DNA from: Anthopleura xanthogrammica
Lineage: Eukaryota; Cnidaria; Anthozoa; Actiniaria; Actiniidae
Length of the DNA: 64,000 bases
Direction of reading: 5' to 3'
NCBI GenBank assembly: GCA_964019055.1
Contig: OZ025213.1
Coordinates: forward strand, 3,186,722-3,250,721
Below the pieces are notes generated by a model. That model ran no database searches and was not told the origin of the DNA. It was given only the letters and a program-made list of their open reading frames with translations. Shown one piece after another: positions 1 to 28,300 of the stretch (positions are counted from its first letter, which is position 1; the number at the start of each line of letters is the position of its first letter). The position numbers and the translations under genes are program-made.

Positions 1-157
1 TTAAAAATGTTCAAAGCAAAGAAAGGAAACTGAACTGCTCCAAACAACGAGAATTTTTTTGAATTAAGAACTCGACGTAACTTAATCGAAGCAATTTTTG
101 GTAGATTAAAGTGAAGTACTGCTAAACACAAGAAATAAAAAATATCTTTAATTTCAG

Positions 158-373
158 GGTGTAGAGCCTTCGCATACATGTGTACCGCACCTTGTACGAC
201 AAGGGATGACACTGGACTATATCTGGTTCCCTCCTAAGGCCATTAAAGCTGTGGCGGTTCAAGATGTTCCTGAAATATCCACCATGGACCCACCGGTTGC
301 TATACCTAGTGAATACTATCCATCCGATCACGTATCACTTAAAGCATGGATGAGATTGGTGGACTTCGAATAG
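158..373 (+). CDS. C-terminal exon of an endonuclease/exonuclease/phosphatase-family protein (CCR4/Angel/nocturnin/PDE12-like), 5' end off the window
   Basis: The exon opens after a good acceptor (ATTTCAG, ending at 157) and reads 71 codons to TAG at 371-373. The product contains LDYIWF, and near its end YPSDHVSL. In Mg-dependent nucleases of the CCR4/nocturnin/Angel/PDE12 superfamily the final catalytic motif is an Asp-His pair (SDH) shortly before the C-terminus, preceded by a (L)DYI(W/F) strand. That is the basis for the family call. These enzymes cut RNA 3' ends (deadenylases), 2'-5' oligoadenylate or similar phosphodiesters. One exon cannot separate the subfamilies. An AATAAA at 388-393 lies only about 15 bp past the stop. 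Confidence is high for a real exon, moderate for the family and low for the exact member. Confidence 0.7.
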   Translation, partial: GVEPSHTCVPHLVRQGMTLDYIWFPPKAIKAVAVQDVPEISTMDPPVAIPSEYYPSDHVSLKAWMRLVDFE

Positions 374-1119
374 ATGGTCAAAAATATAATAAAGATATCT
401 TTTAAATCTAAGATGTTTCAGATATTTTTGCATGGGGCTTCGAATTGTGCGGCTGCGTGACTTTTACAAAGTGTATAATGACATATCGTGGGGGCGATAT
501 TTATCCAGGGAGAGCCATGCTTTTTTAGCGCCATTTAGAGAGGGCTAAAATATTTGAAATCGGAGTTTCAGAGTTTAGTCATTAATAGTTTAAAGTCTGA
601 GTTTGTTACGTTCGGTACAGTAATATGTATTAAAGAATGCATTTTCCGAGATTCAGGAAAAAAATTCTAAATATAAAAAATTGCTATGTGCTTTCAGTGC
701 AATTTTTCAATACAGCTATTTCAAAAAAGGTTGTTTAAATTTTTGTTGCATGTTGCCCAAGTCTTCTAGCGAAGTTTCAGTGCGATTTGAGCCTATTTAT
801 TTTCATATCTATAGCATAGCTCTTATATTATACTCAAGAATATTTTTTGGGCTGCCTGTGGAATGACTTGCTAAATATTTTTACTGTGCTTGGGCTCCCT
901 GTGTTTCCCAATGGGAACCATGTGACGTCAACTCAGTGACTGATTGGTCGAGTCTCAAAGCTTCGCTAGCAACCGGGCAAAATACAAAAACAGTGAAGAA
1001 AAGTCCTCGTCGATCAAATAAAAACTCTGGACTTCATTCTTACTTTATAACTAATCTAAAATACTGAATTATCACATTATGGGAGTATTTCTCAATAGGA
1101 CTTCTTCTCTGTTCTTACT
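374..1119. other. Intergenic: 3' flank of the left gene and presumed VWA3 promoter
   Basis: No convincing coding exon is seen. The last 200 bp hold promoter-like sites: a CRE-type GTGACGTCA at 922-930, an inverted CCAAT box (ATTGG) at 943-947, and a half-conserved RFX X-box-like sequence at 960-973 ending AGCAAC. The 61-codon open frame at 681-866 has no recognisable features and is judged chance. Confidence 0.5.
922..973 (+). promoter_or_regulatory. Candidate VWA3 promoter: CRE, inverted CCAAT and X-box-like half-site
   Basis: GTGACGTCA (922-930), ATTGG (943-947) and GCTTCGCTAGCAAC (960-973) lie within 52 bp, about 150-200 bp upstream of the chosen VWA3 start. The last sequence matches the X-box consensus GTTRCCATRGYAAC at about 10 of 14 positions; its right half RGYAAC is exact. 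RFX factors bind X-boxes in front of ciliary genes across animals. The function here is inferred only from motif and position. Confidence 0.35.
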
Positions 1120-18839
<17,720 letters not shown>

Positions 18840-19333
18840 CTGTTGTTACTTCCAAACTCATAGAAATCGCTTCTGTCAGACATTAGTGATTTAAACATCG
18901 CAAAAGACTGCGGTAGTACCCAAACACATTTATAATGATCAACGCAACAAACTGCGCTCCCCAATCAGATTTAATGATCAACTTACAGCTTTAAAATATA
19001 TATATCATCCGTCACGCTATCCTGATAATCCATGTCACGCAACAAGATACGTGTAACCTTAAGCCTTACGTCACGTCACCATAGTAATATTAACTTTATC
19101 CAAATAAATAATTGTAAGTATATTACGTAACACCATTAGATTTTTAGATATCAGGAAAAACACGTCATAAGTGACGTCATGAGTGACGTCGGTGTTACGT
19201 AACACCATGTGAGACTTGCATGCTTAGTCAGCAAGTTTTTTACAGAACAATAAGGTGACATTTTAATATTGAAGAAAAGCCTTTGTTAATATCAAATGTT
19301 TATAGAATAAACACCTTGTAGCTCTGTTTTGTA
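18840..19333. other. Convergent 3' flank between VWA3 and EIF5B
   Basis: This stretch is 494 bp without a gene. It contains the VWA3 polyadenylation candidate AATAAA (19103-19108) and the EIF5B-strand ATTAAA (19262-19267). It also has a small inverted motif, GTTACGTAACACCA and TTACGTAACACCATTAG, around 19123-19207 with repeated GTGACGTCA. No exon is seen. Confidence 0.6.
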
Positions 19334-22300
19334 TTACATGATTTGGAAGAGTTTTTTCAACTCGATCATAAGTTGCCAGTCGCTCTTCTGTAGGTCTTCC
19401 CTGAAGTAGTCTTTGACAGCATCGATAGATTGCCGACTTATCTACAGAAAACACAATATATTATTAGTATATATTGGTAACAAGAAATTGTTCTGGTGGC
19501 TTAGATATTTTGCAAGAATTACCTTGGGGGACGGAAGGGGGATGGATTACTGAGATGATCCAACAGTAAGCAGGTTATCACACAGAGACAAGGTACAATG
19601 CTTATTACAGCTCGTTTCCTATCACGTTGCTTTTACAATCTCAAAGAATATTTCATTTCATTGCGCATGAATATGGCCATCGGGGGAAAATAAGACGAGA
19701 ACTGATCCAGCGTATCTTAAAATATCACCGAGAGAGAGAGAGAGAGAGTACTTACTTTACTAATAAGCAAATCTTCATGATCAAAATGTCTTCCATACAG
19801 TTTAGGCGCGTCTCCAGAAACGTTTTCTATTTTAAGACACACTTCCATTCCCTTGCGTGCTTCTGTCAATATCTTGTGATTTGCTTCAATTCCACTCACT
19901 ACTCCAATGTCAACAAACTAACAAAATACAAACATGGTTATTGGAACGTATTACAATTATTATTTTCTTGATTTGTATGAAGTTGTTGCCATCGCTTGTA
20001 ATGGTACCTTAGCAATGACAATAATAAGTGGGTTGTTTTGCTGCATAACGTAATAGAGTACTGACTGCGAAAGTTTGCAGCGGTTTTTCCCCTAGTTCTC
20101 TGCTTCGTAGGGAAGAGTATAGAGGCAAATTCAATTAATACTATTCGAGAACGTATGCTATATCATTGCGAATAATTGTCCATTTTCTCTTATCCCGTTT
20201 TTTGCTTTCTTCTTTCTTTTTCCATTTAGTTTTCCTTCCCCTCTCTCTTCCTTCCTCCCCTCCTTCCTGAACACTCCAGGCGAGAGTACGAAGGGATCTA
20301 GTTTCGTTCCCGGAAGATAATATCATGAGCAAGATAAGTTTCTATTCTAATGACTTACACCTTTACTTGGTACACAAATAGGAGTGCCTTCCTTGACAAT
20401 ACCAGCCTCTATAGACACTCCTAGAACAATAGGGTCTCTGGTGTTGTATACGTGTTGAGGGAGTACGCGAAGTTTACAAGGAAATACAGCAATGTGCCTG
20501 AATTCCTCTTTCTTTTTGCGCTTTTGTTCCTAAACATTAGAGAAAAATGAAATAAGACAAACGAAGGTTGGTTGGATGGCCGTAGGTTTGGAGTTTTTTG
20601 GTGTGACTTGGGTTAGGGAAACAAGAGACTTGTCCTAAGCAACTACCATCGTGTGCATGGGGTGAACCCTAGCAACTACCATCGTGCATGGGGTGAACCC
20701 TAGCAACTACCATCGTGTGCATGGGGTGAACCCTAGCAACTACCATCGTGTGCATGGGTAGGACCCTAGCAACTACCATCGTGTGCATGGGGTGGACCCT
20801 AGCAACTACCATCGTGTGCTACGAGGGGAAGCTACGAGTACCATTCTAGGAGAGTCACAATTATTCTCAATCGATATTTTTAGAGGGCAATGGCCTTTTT
20901 AAATACAGGGTACTAACCTCTCTGTAGGCTGTGAATTTGTCGAACAGATGATATATGATTTCAGCTGAGAAGACTTTGACTCCCAAACTATCTGCTATTT
21001 CTTGTGCTTCTCTTTCGATTTTGACGTCAAATGCCAAAATCACTGCATACCTATGATAGAAGTACATGCAATATCACTGATTATCAGACTGTCCCATGCA
21101 GTCTAGTCTTTTATTAGTAACCAAACTAGAGGATCTCGTCTTTCTCCCCTTCCAAACGTTCCTCTCTCTTTACTTCCCTTTTATTCCGATTAATGCTTGA
21201 TGACAGCTGGTTAAGAGAACCATCCTTGTTTTTACGAGGGTAGCACTTCATAGCCAGTGGCTAACAAACCCGTGGCCCTCGTTATATGATCGAATTGAAA
21301 TTTAGAAGTTGATTTTTGTGGAGGGAGGAAAACCGGAAAACCCAGAGAAAAGCCCTCGAAGCACAGGAGAGAACCAACTAGAAACTCTACTCACATACAA
21401 CCCCAAGCCCGGCGAGACTTGAACCCGGGTTGCATTGGTGAGAGGCGAGCGTCCTCACCGTTATGCCCCTTGCTTCCCTTAACTTGTGGTTACTTACTGT
21501 ACGTCGTGTTCCAGCATAGTTGAACATTTCATCACATCTCTCTTGTGGACAGGACCAATATTAACACCAGAATACTGTATATCAATTAGATAGCTTCATT
21601 TTAGGTACTCCATGAAAAAACTTGACCTCTCAAATAAAAATACAGTGCAGATAGTGTTGTTTACAAACCCATCTGCAAACTAAGACACGTACTAACCGGT
21701 ATTTTAGAAGTTTTCAAGAATTCTAAGAGTGCTTCAAGGGAGCCTAGAGTTGAGGCTTGGACATACACTCCACGGTCGGACAGCTTGATGGCCTTGAGAG
21801 CAGCAGACATGATTGATGTCACTTCCCTCTGTTGACGGAAACAGCAGGGAACACAGAACATCAGAATATAACTCACACAAAACAAGTGATCACCATGGAG
21901 TGAGGTTCGTTATACATGCGGGAAATGCAGCCAGAGATGGAACACAATAGACTTTTCTAGCTTGGGCGTAATGTTCTCCAATTCAGACCACGTGTCATTC
22001 CCTAGAGTATCATTTCTTTGTTCAACGGTTGCGCATGAGAAGACACAAGAATAAGGATATAACTCAAACAAAGAATCTTATTCTCAAGAGAATGACACGT
22101 GAACTGAAATGCCAAAACATTAAGCCCAACCTTTTCCAAGATATCTGCATATTCAAAGTCCATACCTTACAATACTCTATTTCATCCTCATGCTCCGCTA
22201 CCATGACAGGCACTCCAGCTAATGCCTTTTCAAGGTCTTTGGCTGAGATCTTCACACCCTGTGCTCCACACAGTTCTTTATGGGTAAGGTACTGATTTTT

Positions 22301-25300
22301 GACTCTTAATTCTTTCAGTGGCTGAGGAGTAAGTAGGGCTCGTATTTGTGTTACTATGGGACCTTCGATCCCTGGAAGGACTAGAGTGTCTCCTTCCTTT
22401 AGCTTACCATTGACTAAGATAACGTCAATGGTAGTACCAAGACCAGGAAGTGCTTTTACCTGGAAGGAAAGAAATGGTTAGCATATAGGTGGTGGTGGGG
22501 AGAAACTGCCTTCTGTTGTAAGTTCCCTCCCCCCTCCACCCGCAGCCACACCCACACCCCTTGAAGCGAGGGGGCAGAACAAGCAAATATAATTCCCATG
22601 TCAGCAGGTATTCTGAGAATCGGGATGGGGGGGGGGGGGGGGGGGTTGGGTAGTAATGGAAAAAAAGCCAGCAACTATACTGGTCATATACCTATTACCT
22701 TAATTTAAGTCTAAGAATCTTTCATGACAGGGCATTTTTAACAAATGTCACTTTGAATACCATTCGCTTCACAAACGTTTTTGCTCTCACTGGAATGAAC
22801 ATGGCCACAGTGTGATAAAAGCCAATAGGGGATTATAAAGAGCATTTCAGTGGGTACAATACATCTACCCATGAATCTCACTGGAGCCTACTGTAGAAAC
22901 ATACATTCGAGACTTACCTCAAGCACTATTCCATCAAGAAATTCTGAATATGTTAGTTTCTGTGTTAATCTAGTCTGTGTAAGTTTGACCACTTGTGAAA
23001 TAAGATCTCCCATGCCATCACCGGTATGAGCTGACGTTGGGATTAGAGATACGTAGGACCTCGTGTCTTTGTTATCATAAAATAAACAAGCATTCAGTCC
23101 CTGCAAGCAAAAACAAAAAACAAAAATAAATCTTACTTGAAAAATAATTTATACACCTATTTCAAAACAAGTTGTCGTTTGGAGAACTGAAATCTGAGAC
23201 CAAAATGAATAGTGGGCTGTGAGCTGTGAATTTCAGGTTGAGATTGGCCGTCATCTCGAAAGGGAAAGTAGTCACATGTATTTTTAATTATTATGAAAAA
23301 ACACTCAGTTCCTCACAATTAAGATTTAGATTTCAGATCTCAAACCAACAACGTTTTTTGAAATAGGTGTACCGGTATGTAACAAGGAGAAATATCAGAT
23401 CTGATTGGCATGTCCGAGTTTGCACACACTACATGGTTCAAAGGATATGAGTTCACTCTTCAATGATGATGACAGAAATGATAGCCTAGATGTGGCCACA
23501 GATGATCAGTTCACGAAAAAAATATAATCAACTGACCTGTTCAGCAAATTCTTTGATAGCAATTTGAACCCTTTCTTCAAATTCTTGTTTGGTATTTCTC
23601 TTTTGTTTCTTGATTGTGTTGATGACACTGGAATCTGGTCCACGTTTCCATTCAAACAACCTGTCAACCTTGAAATAAATACCAATAACATTAAAATGTC
23701 TTTATGAAAACTGTTATTATGGTGGTACTATCATTGTTTTGTTTGCAAAGTGCCATGTAATCTTGTCTAATGTCACTTCCATGTGCGAAAGTGTAGGTCA
23801 CGGTCATGTGTGGGTAGTGTCATGATCATGAAGGGGTAGTGTTATGGTCATTTGCCGGTAGTGACACAGTCGTGTACAGGTAGTATCACGGTTATGTGCA
23901 CCTAGTATTATGGTCATGTTCCAGTAGTGTCAAGGTCATGTGCCGGTAATGTCACAGTCGTGTGGGTAGCATCACGGTCAAGTGCAGGTAGTATCATCAT
24001 GTGCGGGTAGTATCATAGTCATGTGCAGGTAGTGTGACTAACATGTACTCCTGGCATAATGATAACATTTAAGTAGTAAATGAATAACTCTATCATTTCT
24101 ACCTTGTTAAGTGCCACCAAAAATGGTGTTTTCTTGGTCTTGAGCAGATTAATCGATTCAATAGTCTGTGGTTCCAATCCATGCATAATATCAACTACTA
24201 ATATAGCCATATCACAGAGTGATGATCCACGTGAACGAAGATTACTGAGGTATAAACAAAACACAAGAACATTAATAGGGGTATTACCATGGTGAGCTGT
24301 CAAAAGTAAGTGATACATTTTTTAAAGCAAAGATGCATGTGAGAAGTTTATAAGACACGGCTGCTCTTCTTCGCTTATAAGGAGGTCCTTAATCCTGCAC
24401 GCATCAATTAGAAGACCATAATAATTATTATGGTCACCGTCCTGGCGAAATCGTGCCAGTGCGCCTTGTGCCTAAAACCAAGCGTTTTGCAGATTTTTGC
24501 CCTGTTAAATACCAAGACCATTTCCAGTAGAGTGAATCTCTGATACTATAGCTATATTTATATTTATATCTCTACTTATCTATATATTATCATATATATT
24601 GTTAATGTGTGTTGGCCATCCTTGTAATTCAGCCCTTGGCTGCGAGAAGGGATAAATAAAATATTATTATTATTATTATTACCTGAAGGATTCGTGGCCA
24701 GGCGTGTCAATGATGAGAAGACCAGGGATTTGAATGTCAAAGTTTTGGAACTAAAAACAAGATATCAAAATAAAAATCTATATTCCTATAGACTCCTTAC
24801 ATGTGACATCAAAGCAGCTCAATCTGAAGGGCAAACCAAAAGAAGTTTAATCTCCTGAGAATTGGAAACTTATTGTTTCGTCTTTCAAATTGAGCTGCAA
24901 TTCGACATGCTGCAAGGGGTCTATATGATCTCGAATTCTGCTGCATGTCCAGGATTTAGGCAGATAAGTTCTCTGGGTCATAAAAAGTGCTAACTATTAC
25001 TACAGACTGATATTTTTCTTACGTCTTTTATCATGGATGTCTGTATTTTAATGGCATCATCGGGTACCATGGTAGCACCAATCTGTTGTGTAATACCTCC
25101 AGCTTCTCCATCCTGGACGTGCGTGTGACGAATCTGAAATGAAACAATTAGTACTTTATATTAATAGTTGGACTCTGAAGCTGAATTGTTTAATTGAATA
25201 ACCAAAACATCAACAACCATTGCATGAACATCAGCAGCAACAACAATGATGAAACAATGATAAAAAACAGAAGATAAAAGTGACAGCAAGGATGATGATG

Positions 25301-28300
25301 CAGCAGCAAGGATCAAGTTGATCTTTTTGGCTTAAGCTTACCTTATCAAGGATTTTTGTCTTTCCTGTATCGACATGGCCAAGAACACAAATAACAGGAG
25401 ACCGAAGCTTGTCTGTTGAACGCTTTATTTCAGCTCGGGTTTTTCGCCTTGCTATTCTTTCTTGAATGCTTTCTGTTTTGTCTATCTTGTGTCCATCTGT
25501 ATCTGAATCACTTTCTTCATCAGATTCTTCATCGTCACTCTCTTCACTACTACCCTCTTCACTCTCCTCTTCTTCTTCAATTTCTTCTGTCTTTTTCTGC
25601 ATGAACAGAGAATGGTGGTAAAATAGGCCACATTTGATATCATAAAACTCAAACTTGATTGCGAGGCTTTGGTCTGAATCCCAAAAATGTGTGCCAGAGG
25701 GGTGCCAATATAGCTGATATTTCCCCTCTATGATACCAATCATAGGTGACATCATAGCTTATTATGAAAGGTCTCTTTACCGGAAGTCAGATATGCTGGT
25801 GGACCACACACTGGATAACCCAACAAATTCCAAACACAAGACACTTTATTTTGGTCCCATAAATATCGTCGGAGATACTGAATACAGGGGTTAAAAAATT
25901 CCCTGATACCAATATACACTGTACCTTAGTTTTAAAACCCTGCAGGCTGGGTCTAAAACATGGGGACATTAATAGCAAAATTGTTGTTCATGTAAGTACA
26001 GTACTGGACATACCTCAACAATTTCCTTTGTTTTATCAACCTTTCCATGTTCTAAACCAATAATGGAAAAAGGAGGGGAAAAAATAATGGTTACATATAC
26101 AAATATCCATCTTTTGTCCTATAGGTGGCTTGCAATACTATACTAGATACAGGGGGAGGGTTGTTGGGGTTGCAACCTCCCCCCCCCCCCCCCCATGAGA
26201 AAATTTTCGATTAGCCGGCTGACATTGAGAGAATGATGGCTTACCGGTAACTAGAATTAGGCATTAGTTTCACTTTCATTGCTATCATACAACCCCCTGG
26301 TAAAAAAAATCCTGGATCCGCCCCAGGCCTGATATAACAAACTAATGACAAATCTAATGTAAATCCAACCAACATTGTTTACTCATTGAATAGAGCCGGC
26401 TTTGCGCCACCATGTGATGGCAGCCATGATAAAAGGCACAACAATAGAGTCTTTTTCCCCTGGGAAACTGAATTCTTTCTCATGTAATGTCAATTAGACC
26501 AGATTCAATTGTTCCTGCCTCCTGTCATAGCTGCCATCACGTGATGGTGCAAAGCCTCTATAACATTATTGATCTACAGTTTTCAGAAAGTGAAGAATTT
26601 TAAACCTTTTTTGGGTTCCTCAGCCTCCTCTTCAGAGTCCAAATCCCAGGCATCTTTCACCTATCAATCAAAATCACAAAAGGTTTCTTTGTGAAAGAAA
26701 AAACTTTCAAAGCTACAATATAATAATTCTCTAAACAAGCAAGTCATCATACCTCTTCTATAACATCTTCTTCCTTTGCGGACTCGGCTGTAGCACTTTC
26801 ACTATCAACTTCTGATACTGAAAAGTTGGATAAAGTTTATGAATTTGCAAAGTTATTGCCTGGCAATATAATAGACAAACCCCAAAATATAACAACCAAC
26901 CAACCTTCTTCCTTTCCCTCTTCCTCCCCTTCTTCCTTTCCTTCTTCCTTTCCTTCTTCCTTTCCTTCCTCTTTTGTTTCTTCCATTTCAGTATCTATAA
27001 GTCAACAAAACAGAGTTGAAGACACTCTCATTGCTGAATTTCATACTTGATTATATATCTTTAGGTCTAAGAATGTGGTATCTTGATAACGGGATAATAT
27101 GATAACAGGAGTGTATCCCTTCTAACTTGCCACTCTAAATAGATAGCGATATTGCGTAGTCAAGAATATTCCATAGCCACTTAGAGATACAAATTTCACC
27201 TTTTACATGATATAAAAATGAATTTCATTTGTCATATGCTATAGACCCCTTGCAGCACCTTTGAATGCAGCTCAATTTGGAAGGCAAAACAATAGGTTCC
27301 AATTCTTAGGAGATTAAAATTCTTTTGTTTTGTCCTCCAAATTGAGCTGCTTTGACGTCACGTGAAAGGGGTCTATTCAATGACAGTTTATTGTGATTTC
27401 TATCTCATAAACTTTAACCAGCAGTACTGAACAGTACAGAACCTAGCTTGCTGCTAGCTCGGAGTAACATCACAAAAGCAGGGAGTTGTTGTGTGTTTTT
27501 GAATCACTTGAAATTTATTTGAAAGTCTGGACTGTGGTTCTACACAACTTAGAAATACCTTTAGTCTGGTCTCTTTCTTGTTGTTGCTGTTGTTGCTGCT
27601 GCTGCTTATTTTTAGGTTTCTTGGATCCATATCTTACAGGCTTTCTTACACCTTCCTGCCCTTCATTACTTAATGCAGGGATTTCAATACCTGCAATGAA
27701 ATTAATTTTCAATTAGAGTGGTTTTTTTATTTTGAGTGTGAAACATATGGTCTGACGTACATCACGTACATGGTACAACATGCCGTAACATTGAAATGGC
27801 TTCCCATTGTCTTTTAGTAATTCATCCAATCACAATTCCTAGTAACAGGTACTGTATGGTGAGGTACAGGTATGGTATGGCTAAAGTAAATCTACGAATC
27901 TGCTGTACCATGACATGATTCTTAATAGAATGGATTTCAGACATTTTCCCTCCCTTTTATGAGTCCTCCTCCCCCCAGTTATCAGTCCCCTGCTTACAAG
28001 CCCGCCCAAAAACCCTTACAAAGGTGTATAAGCCTAGGGCTTATACCTAATATAACTGACATCTCTTGAATAGATGTATTATGCTAAGTTTTTCCTAAGT
28101 TTAAGAGCTCTCCAGCTTTACTCCAGATATATTTATTTACCTTGTTGCTTCATGGCCTCAAGCATTGCCATCTGTTTAGCCTTCTGTTCTTTTTGAGCTT
28201 TGGTCAGAAATTTTCCTTCTTGCTTTAGCCTTGCTATCCTCTCCTAAAAATGGAATAATGTACTGCAGCTCAACAAACAAGAACCAATCTGAGTCTAGCT

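Noticed and set aside
20637..20820. Possible CRISPR-like array
   Set aside because: Units are contiguous and near-identical with no distinct spacers, and the locus is an intron of an animal gene.
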